Below are positions 45,301 to 58,700 of a stretch of DNA of 64,000 nt, piece after piece. This DNA comes from Cadophora sp. MPI-SDFR-AT-0126 (Eukaryota > Ascomycota > Leotiomycetes > Helotiales > Ploettnerulaceae), in the NCBI GenBank assembly GCA_020747065.1, contig JAGMVK010000022.1:744001-808000 (forward strand), in the 5' to 3' direction. The translations under genes and the position numbers were made by a program. Each line of letters begins with the position of its first letter. Within the stretch, counting starts at the first letter, position 1. The notes under the pieces are model-generated. The model was not told the origin of the DNA and did not search any database. It saw only the letters and a program-made list of their open reading frames with translations.

Positions 45301-48300
45301 GTTCACAGCTCCCATGGCTGTCAGAACCGCTCGCGGTTGCGGCGACTATTGGTATCAGGTCATTTCATCGAGAGAGGCGAGGTGTCGTGGGTGGGGAGAG
45401 CATGACGGTTGACTCAGGGCAGGTTAAAACTCAAAATCTATCAGCTTTGGGCTTCCTGCAGAACACAGAACGCATGAAACATGTCATGATCGATTCTTTC
45501 TTGGGCATGTTCCTGGGCATGGGAAACACATACGAGGCATGTTGCAGATAACGTGCGGGGACCAAAGCCACAGCCGATTTCCAGGCACAGAACAACGACG
45601 ACGGCGTGGTACGTTCATGAAGATTCTGGGTAAATTCCGGGAAGTTAATCTTGTGGCGCTGATGACATCCATTTGACGTTCTTGAGGAACTGCTCCAACA
45701 GTACTCGCATTTCAAGAGTGAGATCTGCATTATCAATCTCGATTTGTTTGCAGGTGACGTGAGGGTGAGACGAGCTGAAGAACGCGGGGGGAGTCTTCCA
45801 CAATGAAATTTGCATGAAGCAGAGACAGGGCTCTATTGACTCCCAAGGAACATTGTGCGGGCCGTGATCTGTTACAAGGATGAGGTTTATTCTTGGGATG
45901 GCACAATTAGGTTTTGGCTCGGGCTTCGGAATTGATTTGAAAATGACCCAAAGTCACATTACAATCGAATCAATTCAATTAATTTGTAGAAGTCGCGGTG
46001 ACCTCTAAACTTCTTGCTGTTGTTGAAGTCCGGTTCAAATCTATAAGACTCGGCAACATATCCGTAAGGTTTCATGATTCAGATTACGGCACATCGTCGT
46101 AGTGGCTTCGGCTTGATAAAATTGAGTTTCGACGGGATGTTGACGCGACGGACGCTACAGGATCGCTGGGGTATGTGGATCGAATTAAAGAACCTGGGGT
46201 AGAGTGACCTGTTGAACATGCCACTTTCGCGGTACACGAGATGCTGTGATGGAATTGTCGATGAAGGTTTGATCGACGTAGCCAGTCTTGCTCTCGTTGC
46301 GCCGTAGGGAAAACTTCATCCACCACCGGACGTTGTAACGATCCGAGTGCAGTCTAGATATAGCAGAAAACCACCAAGATAGTATGCTTTTGAGATGATG
46401 ACATTTTGTGACGAACTGGTAGCTCCAACAGCCGAAGGTTGCCAAAAGGCGGAAAGAAAGCCGACATTCTTCGGGGGAGGACCATGCGCAAAATCGGAAT
46501 CGTGAGTGGCTAATAGCGTGCTCTAGCGATATTGATCTTCGAAATTGGCGAATGAAGTGCAGAATCACTACATTGCCGCCAATGCCGCCGCCAGTTGATA
46601 TCGTTTACAGAGAACCGTACATCTTATAAGTTAAAATCGTGTTGAACCGATCATGGCTTCATAATTCATTTCTTTCGAATTGTGACATCCCACGCACATA
46701 ATAATGGCCACAGGTATAAGCGAGGTTATGTTGCTCGTCTCGGGGGCCATCCAATAGCAAGCTCAAGGTTGCTAAATAGGCTTTCGGGAAGGTTTCGCTG
46801 ATGAACTCTCATGAGCTACGACAAATAGACTTTCCTCAGGGCTGATTCCGCGGTAGTCCATTGATCCGAATTCCACGAGAAGTGCTGCCCTCGTCTCGTA
46901 CGGCAGGTTTAGTGAGCTTTGACTGGATTTCCGGGGAGGAGGCTCTGTGGGCATTTTTCGATGAGGAAAACTCCCTTTATGTACGGAAGGTACCCGAGGG
47001 TCTGGAAAATTGAGCGAAAGTTCCGCGAAGGTCGACTATAAGACCTTTTCGAATTCTCCTTCCTGTTGAAATTTGAATTCATCAATGTTGTTCGAAATAT
47101 CCATCTACGCTCTCCTCCGTCGACACCCGTCTGGGCAAATGTTCGAATAAAGTACTCCTTGCGACGAGGATCCGGATCTACCATAGTTGCTTGGCCAGCG
47201 TATGATCTGAGCACATGACCCTCTTTTCCGCGATTTCCTCCATCCTGAAGATGAATTATGGCGCCGTGCGCGGCTACCAAATTGATGATATAACGAACTC
47301 GCGGCTTCGATAAATTGCGGTGAAGAAACCCTAATGAATGTGCAGGTTTGATCTCTGAACCTTCCTTCGGTATCTAGATATGCAGGTTGCCAATACGTGA
47401 CCAAAAAATCGAGTCAAAGCATACTAGCCACAAAGCACATGGTCGCCATATGGGTCAACCATCAAATTTAGTCCAAGGAATTTTCCGAAGTCGGGCTATG
47501 TTCGGATACGATGACCGTGGAGGTAGGGGTGCTCTTCTTGGAATTAGGAACAGAACATACTGATATCAGTTACAGTTCGCAGAATGCTCCTGCCAACATG
47601 AAGCGAACTTTCGAGAATGATAGTTTCCCCTGGAAAGACGGAGAACCCCAGGGGGAGCCCAGACATGAAATTCAGCTCAGATCTAGCACCGAGCGTATGC
47701 ATTCTTTGAATTGTTGTTGAGTCATCAAGAAGGAAAGCATGAAGAATCGACTTAAGACCGCAGCTTGGTGAATACCTTCACCGAGCCGCTATCAGGTATC
47801 TCCTAGTTGTGACCAGAATGCCTAAGAAACAGCCATTGGTCTATGTATCGACCAGTTTGTTATTTTGCAAATCACAAATGATAGAGGGAGAGCACGATTG
47901 GTGTTCCAACATCTGCTGAAGATTCGTCCAGAACGCATCATGGCCATCATCTGGGCCAGTCAGCTTGGGCTCTGTATGATCCATGAGGCAGATCCTCCTT
48001 ACTACAATAGTTCTGAATGTTGGCGACACGTCAATTATCTAAGAGCGAAAGGCAATTGGATTTGGAACCTTGGCATTGCTTCCACGGGTGTTCTAGTCCC
48101 TGGCTAGCGTCCAAGCTTTTGTTCCGTTAGGCTTCGACGGTGTGTTCTATTCTGACGCATGCTCTTGAAACACGGGTTGACTTTGCGAACTATTGCCGGC
48201 TGACGAGTATCTCGAAGATTTTTCCTTGCACACCGCATTCTGTTCGGCGCGAAGGTTCGAAAGGGGATTGCTCACGATCCAATCGTGATGTAAGATGATG

Positions 48301-49842
48301 TGTGGCGCACCGATGCAATCTGCGCACCCCAGCCTTCATGGCGGGACGTAGGGCAGTTTGATGATGTTTAGTCTGCGAACCGCGGGAAGGAAAGTCTTTG
48401 CGGCTTTGTTTAGCTTTCCCTCAGATTGTTCTCGAAACAGTAGAACAATGCGAGTCGAAAGGCGGTGAGAGTTGGATTGAAGTTGAGGTGGATCTGGTTG
48501 TTGTTGTTGTTGGTAGGCTGGTATTCTGCCCTGGAGATCCGCCTGGCAGTAAAGGGAGGGGAGGGATGATGCCTCGGCGTCTTGAGCGGCGATCTTCATC
48601 CATTGCAGCCGGGGTGAGCGAGGTTCGGTCTCTTCACCAACAGCCTCGACACAGCCAGCCGAGATGGGATGAGCTGAGGTGAGATGTTGACAAGTCTTCA
48701 GTGAAGAGATTTCGTCGCTACACTTGCAGCAGTGTTGCCGCAGCGATGAAGGCGAATGTGAGAAGTGTCTGCACCTTATCGGCCAGCTCGTCATCGTCAG
48801 GGATGCGCAAGTCACCGTCCTTTACCGGTCTTTACCGCTCTTTTCGAAGCCTCATGCCGACTGGGGAGGACTGATTGGATGTGCATGGGCGATTGCGAGA
48901 CGTGGCCAATGGAGGTCAGAAAGGTCCCTGGATGGTAATCGCGTGGCAGTCGCAGCAGTCGAGGATCAAGGGTTGACGGGTGAAATACCACTGGGTGGAC
49001 GGATTGGAAAATGGAGTGGGACGTGTGGAATATGGAGAATGAAGGATGGAGGAGGAGGATGGGAGAGGTCAAGGCCCAGCGGGGACTTGTGCGTGTCGAG
49101 CGGCGGCGGAGGGGAAGGCTGGGACTGAGACTGGGATGGGATTGGACTGGAAAAGCAGGAAAGACTGGGCATCCCTCCCTCGCTCGCTCGCTTGAGAGCC
49201 CCGCACCCTTCTTTCAGTCTAGCTTTCGCTTGGCAAACCTTATTTCATCTGCACTGCCGTTTGAGTGCCAATCACAATGCGAGCTAAGGAAGAACATCGG
49301 CAAGCAACACGATTGGCCTCGTGTGATAGGCACTGGGCATCGAGTGGGGAAAGTCCAGGAAGGGCAGGGTGTCTCAGTCTCAGAAGCATCAGCAGGGCAA
49401 GCTTGAGACAGCCGTTTCCAGATTCCGCTCTTGCCCGCTCTCTCTTCCAAGTCCTTCTTCTTCACCTCGCTGGTGTTGGTGCTGCTTGGAATGTATGTAT
49501 ATTTGCAAGTATGAGATCCTGGGCTGATATTTGTAAACCCCAGTCTCAGATGCTCCTAATGCGTCGCATGGCATGACATAGCGTGGCATAGCATAGTATA
49601 GCATAGTATGGAAAGAAAAGACAAGGCGAGCGATGATGCCATCTCGGGCGAGAAAAAGAATCTCTAAGTGCATGGAATCTGAAATGGATGCATCCTTCAA
49701 ACGTCCGGGATGAGAAGATAGACTGAAGTTGAAGCCTACCGCTTTCTGCTGGTGGTACAGTATGTCTTGGCTCAGGCACATATCGCACTAGCTCCCCCTC
49801 CCCTCTTCCCAATTCTCGATATAGCTAGAAAGTCCTGATTTA

Positions 49843-49870
49843 CAGTGTGATGTGATGTGATGTGATGTGC
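49843..49870. repeat. GTGAT pentanucleotide repeat
   Basis: About five consecutive units of TGTGA are seen. A related imperfect TAGCA-type repeat lies nearby at about 49575-49610. Confidence 0.7.
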
Positions 49871-50893
49871 AGCCAGCTTGGACTTGTTGGTGGATCTGCA
49901 CTGGAATGCTCTACAGTATTGATAGTCTGACCGAATATTGATTGATTAAATTGACAAGTACCTGGACGGCTCTACCGATGATGAGTAGCAGAGTACAGAG
50001 TATCAGAGCGAATGCACCGGGCATATCTCACTAACCAATCCTCACTATGAGTTGGTTCCTTGGATGTTGCTTGCCCTCGCCTCGATACCATCCCTGTCCT
50101 GCCCCGCCCCGCCTCGCTCCGCTCTTGTTCTGTTCTGTTCTGCCCTCCTTCTCACCCCCCTCCTACCCTCCTCCTTGCTCGCCTTGATTGATGCCACCGA
50201 GTGAGTGTTCACTGACTTCGCAATGCATCAAGCCCCTGTTGGACCCTGCTCTCTGTGTTATGCGCCACCAGCCGCTGGCTGCCAATGATCCAGAGTTGGT
50301 CTGCCCAGTGTCTTTCAGCCCCTCGGTTCTTTTGCCATAATACGTCTAGTAGACAATATCGACAGTCGCGGCAGAAAGGAATGAGGATTTTCGCTTTCTT
50401 CTTCCTTCTTCCCTACGGACGAGAAGAATTTGCATGCACTGGTATTCTATCGTAATGGCAATTTCTACTCCTACTCTAACTCCAATCCCGACATACATCC
50501 ACCCACCCATCAAGGCTGAGCTTGCCGAACTCGCCCAAGGCTACCCTAGTCCAGTCCCCCTGCTCTTCCAGCTAAAGTAAAGTAAAAGTAAAGTTTAAGC
50601 CAAATCCAACGGCCCCCTGTCGTGTCTTTTCCTTGAACTTGCAATTCCACTTGGATTTACATTACGCTTGCTTGCACTTGCACTTCCACTAGCACTACTT
50701 GGCTTTCTCCGTGCCCTAACGCCTTCCTCTCCTACCCAAGTTTAGGTTGATTTACCTGAGCTGTCCCTGCCCCGCCCTAGCCGCATCCGTCCCAAACGCT
50801 TCTTCTATGTTTCTAACTTCTGTCCAAGTCGCCCTGAGGAAGGGATATGGCGCTTAGGGAAAGGTGGAGCGAGGGGAGGTTTGTCCGAGTCCG

Positions 50894-51070
50894 ATGGAAT
50901 TGAAAATGAAAATGATGCTGATGCTGATCCCGAAGATGTACCATCACTACTACCACACACACGTCCACGACTTACCACGCCACGGCCGATGCCTCTGCAC
51001 TCTGCCTCTGCCACACACCATCATCCCACCCACTACCAAAACAGCTATCAACCTCAAATTTCAGACCTGA
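50894..51070 (+). other. possible upstream ORF in the bZIP leader
   Basis: An ATG at 50894 opens a 58-codon frame ending at 51070, about 420 bp before the bZIP start. It begins Met- and Lys-rich and has no domain. If the transcript begins upstream of it, it could act as a uORF, a known mode of control for fungal bZIP genes such as those of the Gcn4/CpcA and Hac1 types. The transcript start is unknown. Confidence 0.25.
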
Positions 51071-51491
51071 TTCATGTCACCCCCCCCAAATCGCCGACAT
51101 GTGCGAGCCTCCCGCCGTTACCGTTACCGTTCGTTTCTTACAACGTCAAAGCATCCAAGCTCGTCCTTCCACCCACCCCCCCTCTCCCTCCTCCTCCTCC
51201 ACCTCCTCGAGGGATATATACTCCCTCGTATCCACTCCTTCGACCATCTTCAAACTCGCCCCGCATACCATATTTGAGAAGCCTCATCACGCCGAGACTT
51301 GAACCACCCTCGACCCATATTTCAAGATCCATTTTCGAAGCACGTCCCTGCCAGTGGGACATTCCCCGTCTTACGCGTAGGAGAAGGGACCACCTCCAGC
51401 ACGACATCGTTCATATCTCCACCTCCCTCTCCTCTTTATCCTCTTCTTCCTCCTCCTCCTCCACATCACTGTCGCCGCACGATTCAGTGTC

Positions 51492-53051
51492 ATGACAAGT
51501 GCAACAACCATCGCCGACGCCATGACAAGCACCAGCTCGAATAGCCCCGTACCTACAGACGTGGAAGAACCACGGAAGAAAGGTTTGTTCTGCCATACAG
51601 CTCCTCTCCCCTCTTCTCTCATCTAGTACAACAGTGACTGACAGTATGGCATAGGTTCCCGTGGAGGCAAGAGGTCCGTCACCCACCTCAGCAAAGCCCA
51701 ACTGGCACGCAAGCGCGCAAACGATCGAGAGGCGCAACGGAACATCCGACAGAGGACAAAGGAACATATTGAGAACTTGGAGCGGAAGGTCAAGGAGCTG
51801 GAGCAAGGCAGTCAATCTGGGAGTATTGAGAGGGTCCTCAAGCGGAACAGGGAGCTCGAGGAGGAGGTTGAGAAATTGAGGGCACAAATTACCGGACACC
51901 ATACACCCATTACTGGACATCACACACCAGTTCTCGGCGTTCAACCACCACCTGATATTCCAGAGGACCTATTGGTGCCTCAAAAAGTCGAGTTGGATTG
52001 GGCACCAGGCTCGGCCGCCTGCGCATGGCCTCAGCCTGCGTCACATCTGCCCGTGTTGAACACGAACCAGCAAATCCCCACCACCAATGCGGGCTACACG
52101 TCGGCCACATCTTACCCAGCAACCACAACATCCATGGGTTACGAGGACGACGGTTCAATTTACACTCCAACAAGCTGGGGCAGCCCAGCCCCATATGGCG
52201 GAGGTCCTCAAACCACCACTCAGACCCTGTCCAAGTCTGTCCCAGCCTGGTCACCAATTGACCCAACCTTCTCTCATCATCAGCAGCCTCCCCGCTTTCC
52301 TGATATGCAAATGTCTGGCTTCAACGATGTAGTTAATCAGCAAACATATAGCTCAACATGTTGGCAAAATCAGCCGCAAATCTATGCCTGGCAGAAGATG
52401 TCTACGAAGTTGAAGTCACCCATCACATATCTAGACCAGCTAATGCACAGCGTCATCCACGCCCAACGCCATCTCTTTGCCACAAACTCAACCTCCCGCG
52501 AGGACTTGGTAGGACCATCCTTCCCCTCCGTCCACATCCTCTTCGACCAGCCCGGGCCCCCTGAGAAAACACCCTCAGATATGACCAAACTTATGGAGAA
52601 ATACGCCGCCGTCCTCAGTACCCGCGGTTTCCCCTTGATCCCCGAGAAACTCGCCTCCTTCATGTGCATGTACCGCTTCATCCAATGGCAAATCTCGCCC
52701 TCATACGAATCTTATAAGAACCTGCACGAATGGCAAACTCCCCGACCTTCACAACTCATGATCCCTCACTGCGCGTGGATGGACCTCCCTCCCTGGGGCA
52801 AGTTCCGCGACCGTGTCATCGAGAACCAGGATAAATATGACACGCCCGAGTTCCAGCACGACTACTCCTCGAACTTCACGGTCAACTTCCCCTGGGATCC
52901 GATGAAGGCATTGATCTTTGACTCGGGCAAGATGCTGATCAGTCCCGTGCTGGAGAGGCATCTGGGCGATATCGGGAATATGAGTATGAAGAAGGCGTTT
53001 GGGGATAAGTATCCTGAGTTTAGGGATGTGTGTAGGATTGATGACGTTTGA
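51492..53051 (+). CDS. bZIP transcription factor with C-terminal DUF3425
   Basis: Exons 51492-51582 and 51655-53051 give 495 residues. The start is the ATG that overlaps the TGA of an upstream open frame. The basic region (about residues 47-66) reads ARKRANDREAQRNIRQRTKE, with the Asn-x-x-x-Ala-Gln-Arg DNA-contact pattern. A leucine-zipper-like heptad stretch follows (LERKVKELEQ ... LKRNRELEEEVEKL). A short TGHHTP direct repeat and a Pro/Thr/Ser-rich middle follow. The C-terminal half, from about residue 270, has the DUF3425 pattern typical of ascomycete bZIPs (SFMCMYRFIQWQISPSYESY, then HCAWMDLPPWGKFRD). It is a nuclear regulator whose targets are unknown. The 14 kb before it are gene-free. 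Confidence 0.93.
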
Positions 53052-55711
53052 ACGGGTATCAATTGCGCTCTCTACCTCCTACCTTGCTTGATCGTACTTG
53101 TCATCACGAGGACGACAGGGAGAAGACGGAATTGAGCGAAACTGTACGGAAATGTAATGACGCCACGGCTGTGTTGATATCAATTTGTTTTTAGTTTCTT
53201 TCTTGGAGTTTTCGGGTTCTGATTGATCATCACGGCGTTTGATGAACAATTTTTGATTGCAACATTACGGCAAATTTTGTAGGAACACGTGACGGATTGG
53301 ATTGCCCTTTTGGTTTACATGGAATTCGAATTGGGCAGGCGAACTCTGGCGTCATATATCTGGCATGGTTGGCAGTCCAGAGAAAGCCTGATGGCTGGTT
53401 ACAGGTGGCGTTTTGACAGATCTCGGCTATGGTCACGATGGTGATTTGGCTGTGGGACCTTTTGTTTTCTTGTTTACCTTCTTGTTTGTTATTTTAGTTA
53501 GTGATGTTGTTGATATGGTATATATGTATGTAGGCAAGATCAATTGAAATGCAGATAAGAACGTCAGTATTGGATCTTATAGTATGTTCTTCGTTTGAGG
53601 GGTTTGCCTGAAATGTCTTCTTGCTGCTGGTGTGATATCATCTATCAGAGGATTTGGGCACCTGGGAAATACTGGTGAGTTTTACTTTTGTTTCTATCTC
53701 TCTATTCCCACTTCTATTCCACATCATTCTCTCATACCGCCATCTCCCTCCTCCCAATCTTCTTACACATTCCAAATATCGAAGTGAACCTCATCGAGCC
53801 TTTCTCATTCTCTCACTCCGCTCACTCACACACTAGCATCCTTCAAACCCTTTACCCCTCCCAATCTCTCCAGCTCAAGCTCATAATCAAATCTGTAAAG
53901 CCCCATTCCCGTGCCCAAGGACGATTGGTTTTCTCGGCGAATGTACTCACTCAACTCACCCCACTTGCTCAACCAACCAACCAAGCATATATAAACGAAC
54001 GCCCGTTCATCCAAACGAGGAAGTACACAAGAATGCAGCCGTTTCATGGCGCTATATTAGACTTGCTTGTAGGCGGTTGTGATGGTCGTGTGCCTAAAAG
54101 TCTGCACTTGATCACGGGAGAGTGTTTTTAATTGAGCTATTCATGTGTTGCGTCGGATACGTGTATTTAGTCATTGGTGGTGGAGGAGGAGGAGCAGGAG
54201 GAGGAGGGAAGGACGAAAGAGGACTGTGGGAAGTGAAGGAAACTAACTGTTGTCAAAGTATATATATTTCGTCATCTTTGCCTCGATTGTCATATGTTAG
54301 AATCTCTCAGGCGCAACGACGTTCGTTTGTTCGAGTTTATTTAGATCTACTCTACAACACGCAAATCCTGCGATAGACTCGGACGAACCTTTCAATGTAT
54401 CGTCACATCACGACGAAAATCGATAGGTCAGGTTTCCTGGGGCTCGACATCGCACTGAGGTAGGGGGCCCGATCGGATGTGTTTCGATGTTACATTTCTG
54501 AGATGAGATGGGCGTTTCTGGTTCTATACCACTCACGTTGCTTGCCGGTTTTTGGAACGTTAACGAAAGGGAAATTCCCCATCGAGACCGTTATCCTCCC
54601 TCACTTTTACCTTGTCCCATAAGCGACAAAAATGGAGACCTTACGAAAGACACGGGCGGTAAACATAAATAACACACTCCCCTTCCTCCCCCCGTCTTGC
54701 CACCATAATTCTCAACATGCCAGCACATCCGACCAGATGAACGAGGTCTATGTCACTTGCGCAAAAAGTAAACCACTGTCCTAGACGACTCCTAGTACTC
54801 CTCCTACGCCTCATCACCTCTCTACCGTAAATGCAATCACGCATGCACTTGAGAAAGCACTTCACCCTTATATACTCTACATCAAATAACAATTCCCTTC
54901 CAATTCCCTCAAAACTCCTTTCCCTCCCTCCCTCCATCCATCAAGTACACGAGACTGATTGAAAGCAGAAGAACATTCGGCAGTGGGAAATTGAATTGAC
55001 AATAGAAAATGCGACAACCTTGAAACTAGCATTCCTTCATGGAGGTTTGAGAAACTCCATGCAGCGAGTCGGCGACTGTGCAGGCAGCAAAGGGAGACAG
55101 AGTCAGAACCCAAAGTCTTGACCAGAGAGTTAGATCAACTTGATCCCGCTTATCTCAGAGCAAGTTTGTCTGAGGCTTTTGTCACTGTCTCTCATGGTCT
55201 CTTATTGACATCCATCGTAACGAGGAAGGGAAGTGCGGACTTTGCACCCAAACCCAAAGACCACGGGTAGAGGAGCGCATTGCTACCGTCCACACGGCCT
55301 GTTTTGTCAATAGCGAATACAATCAAATCAACAACCACTTCGATGGCTGCATAGTCACTTGTTGAATAAACAATCTCAATCAATTACTTCCTCTCTATTT
55401 CACCACCTGCACCTTGTCATTTCGCTAATCAGACGTGCGAAACCAAAGAAAACAAAGACAAAAGCGATACTCAAAACAGAAACCATAACCAAAGTGCATA
55501 GACCAGCACCAGGAGCATAGCCAACGCCATTCCATGATATGCCAGCCAGGACTCCACCAGAAAGCAATCGACCATCCAACCCCAGGCAGGGATGCCTCCA
55601 GAATGAAAACATTAACATTCAGCCTTTCCATCCCCATATTTGCATCTTTCCCATCTGCCTGGAATTACTGTTTCTTCAACCATCCAACACACAAAGTACC
55701 CATCTTCCAAT
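53052..55711. other. intergenic, bZIP 3' flank to kinesin 3' flank
   Basis: No recognisable gene lies in this 2.7 kb. C/T-rich and A/C-rich tracts occur (53680-53880), and a GGA repeat at about 54176-54210. A hydrophobic minus-strand frame at 55400-55618 has no family likeness and sits in the 3' flank of the kinesin gene. Confidence 0.55.
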
Positions 55712-58700
55712 CTAACCATTCCTAGGGCTCCTCCTCCGCCCGGTACTCTGTACCTGCGCCAATGGATTTCCAGATCCAACACTCGCACTTAGAACATTCT
55801 CCCGTCCCTCAAGTGCAATAACACTCTTCTTGCTCTTCAGGACCGGCAGCTTCCCAGATGAGCTGATGCTGCGTTTGAAACTCGGAATCTGACTCTGTTG
55901 TGCCTCGATCGCAGCCACACTTGGCTGCACATTAACGTCCATTTCGCGAAGTCCAGTACTGCCGCTTGTTGTTGGGCGTGTGATGTCCATGTCGGACTGA
56001 GGATGGGAAATTGAGGCTCCGAGAGAATGAGAAAATTGGCGGATGTGAAAAGATGTTGTGGGCTCGTCATTGAATATTACTGGAACCATGGATGTCATAC
56101 TTTTGCTCGGACTTCTGAACTCAGTTGGTTTGCGCATTGCAGCAAGGAGAGCTTCGTGAGCTTCGGTTCGTGGTAACTCGGTCGGGTATGTGTATTGAAC
56201 CTTTTGTGGAGTTTCTCCCGTAGGTTGGTATTCCTGGAAAGAAGTGCTTGTGATGTTCTCACGCAAAGTTGTGAGAGGCTCTTTCAAGACAGAGTCTAGA
56301 GGAGCGAGCGATTCTTGAAGAGCGGCGGTCTTCGTGGACATCTCGTCGCCGAGATCCCGAACACGTTCATATGTCGAAGTGAAGTGCGTACCGATGTTAG
56401 AGTAGGATGATTTGACTGTACTGGAGAGGTTCTGGAGAGACTGGGCGTGGCTGTCGTGATGCTGGGCATTTTGTGAGCGAGCACGAGTAACGAAGTCGTC
56501 GAGAGCGCGCATTTGGATCTCGATATCTTTCATCTGCTCATCAACAATACGGACTGTCTCTGCGTGGACCGAGTTGGTGGCGGTTTGGAGAGTCGTGTTG
56601 TGCTTGTTAGCAGCCTGAAAATGTCAGTAAAAGAATCGGTATTCTCAAAGGCGAACTTACAACCCAGTCCTCCTTCAGCTTGCTCTTCAAAACCTCCCTT
56701 GACCGAAGTACTTCCTCAACCAGCTGTGTTTCCTTTTCGTTCCAGGCATCCATGCCTACGCTGTATTGAGCTGTGGATGATTCAAAACTTTCTTTAGATG
56801 CCAGAACATCTTTCTGAACCTCCTGAATCTTCGACGTGAGACGAGAATCCTGTGCCTCGCCTTGAGCCACAACGAGACTGGTGATCTGCGAGAGGAGACT
56901 CTGACGATCGGCAGCCGCTTGTTCCCGTTCTTCCCGTAGAACTTCATCCAAGCGCGAAGATGCAGCAATGTTTGATTGCATAGCAAGCTCGCTAGCTGTG
57001 GTCAATTGCTGTCGCAAATTGTCGGCTTCTGCCTTTTGAGCGTGGACATGCTTGAGGAGATCTTCAAACAAGCCCTTGAAGTCTCGACCAAGTGAGCTGT
57101 AGGAGGTATGAAGCTAGACACATTAGCAAGAACTGAGACTTTTCGCGACACTGATTCTTACCTGTGTGTGAAATGCGCCAAGCTCGCTGATGACTTCTGC
57201 TGAGATTCGTTCCGCCGCGACAGACAAACTCTGAAGCCCTTCACCGACTCGAGTCTTCACTTCCTCTCGGAGGGTTTTGATTTCTTCTAGAACAGCATCC
57301 ATCTCTTCCTTAGCTGATTTGGTCTGCTCCGACACCTCCTTCTCCGAACCATCGAACTTTGACACGTTCTCCTCGAGAAAAGACTGGGTGGCCGCCAATT
57401 TCTCCAGTTCCCCCGCGACGAAAGATTGCATTCGCATGGACACAGTTTCCATCAAGCCCTGTTGCTGCATCCGGAACTCCTCGACCCTGCTTTCTACGAG
57501 ACTCGTGACTTCGGCAACTTGGGCTTGCGACAAACCCCAAGCATTTCGATTAAGCGATTGAAGATCTGACTTCCTTCTACTCTTCGCATGCAGGCCTCCG
57601 ACATCGTTGACCGTCCTGCTAAGCGTAGACAAGAGCTTGCTTCCAACAGTACTGAGCTGCTCTTCTGTTTCCTGGTGCGCTTTTCGGAGCACAGTCTCTT
57701 CGGCTAAGCTTTGACGAGTGTTCGAGAGCACAGATTCGGTTTGCTCAAGAATGTCCTTCGTTTCATCGAGTACAGCCTTCGTGCTCTCATTATCCTTCTT
57801 CAGGGTCATGAAATTTGATGTTAAGGAATACAGTTCCTGGACTTTGTTCCTCAGATTGGTCTCCATGGTCTCAATCTTGGCGGCTTGTTCTTCGCTAAGG
57901 ATCCTCCTGGACTCACTCTCCACAGTGATCTCCTCGTAGTTCTCGTTAGACAGATAGACACCATTTCGTTGTCTCGTTGCGATAAGCTCGCTCTTCAACC
58001 GTTCAATCTCGAAGGTAAATTCCTTGAGCAAGGTCTTCTTGTTGATCATCTGGTTGACTTGAGGCTTGTTGCGAATGTTCTTGGCACGGAACGCGTAATC
58101 CAATGTCGAAATGGTCTCTTCCAAATTGCTTTTCGCAGGAGATACTGTCGCAATGATACAGGTCTTTGTCCGCCCCCCCAAAGAGTCCTGAAGAAGTCGT
58201 GTAAGCTTTGACTCGCGGTATGGAATATGAGATCCACGGTCGACAAGTGCATTGATCACTCTTCCAAGTGTCAACAAACTCTTGTTGATCAGCCCGGCCT
58301 CAGCAGCACGCTTATTCTCGGCACCACTCCGCTGAATATTTTCACTTCCGGCCAAATCGACAAGGTTGAGCTTTCCGGCGCTGATGTAGTCTTCGCCATT
58401 GTCTCCAGTCCGTTTGATGTAGGCCGTGACGGTAAAGACTGTATGACTTCGACTACTCAAATCGTTGCACTTCGTCGCTGCCACCTGACGCTTGTGGCTA
58501 CCATCTTGCAGGAGCTTGATACCGTCAACGGCACTCTTGATATGCGACTCCTCCATTCCTTGCACAATCGTACTCGAATGGCCCTTCTTGGTATTGTCGT
58601 CGTAAATTTTCAATTTCGCATTCTCATCTGGGGATATCAGATCCCGGAGCTCTTCGTTATAAAGCTCTATGAAAGAGCACTTCACGGATGCCTCTGCATC

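Larger units (their letters stand above)
37495..51491. other. 14-kb gene-poor tract
   Basis: I found no ORF with a recognisable domain on either strand over nearly 14 kb, against roughly one gene per 2-3 kb in the dense parts of the window. The tract holds a MITE-like element (40390-40557), a 21-bp tandem duplication (39194-39235), microsatellites near 41371-41410, 42321-42339 and 49843-49870, and GCAATGC-type word clusters at 42.6-43.0 kb. The last 600-1000 bp are probably promoter and leader of the bZIP gene. Candidate contents are noncoding RNAs, decayed genes, or long-range control DNA for the regulator gene downstream. Confidence 0.55.

Noticed and set aside
46084..47404. Several overlapping minus-strand frames that might be a decayed gene
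   Set aside because: No domain could be recognised in any frame, and the frames do not join by plausible splice sites.
48220..48300. GGTTCGAA word suggesting a tRNA T-loop
   Set aside because: No acceptor stem, D-arm or anticodon arm can be folded around it. No tRNA was found in the window.
50881..51495. 204-codon open frame as a separate gene
   Set aside because: It begins without ATG, is low-complexity Pro/Ser/His, and ends inside the bZIP start codon. Leader sequence is more likely.
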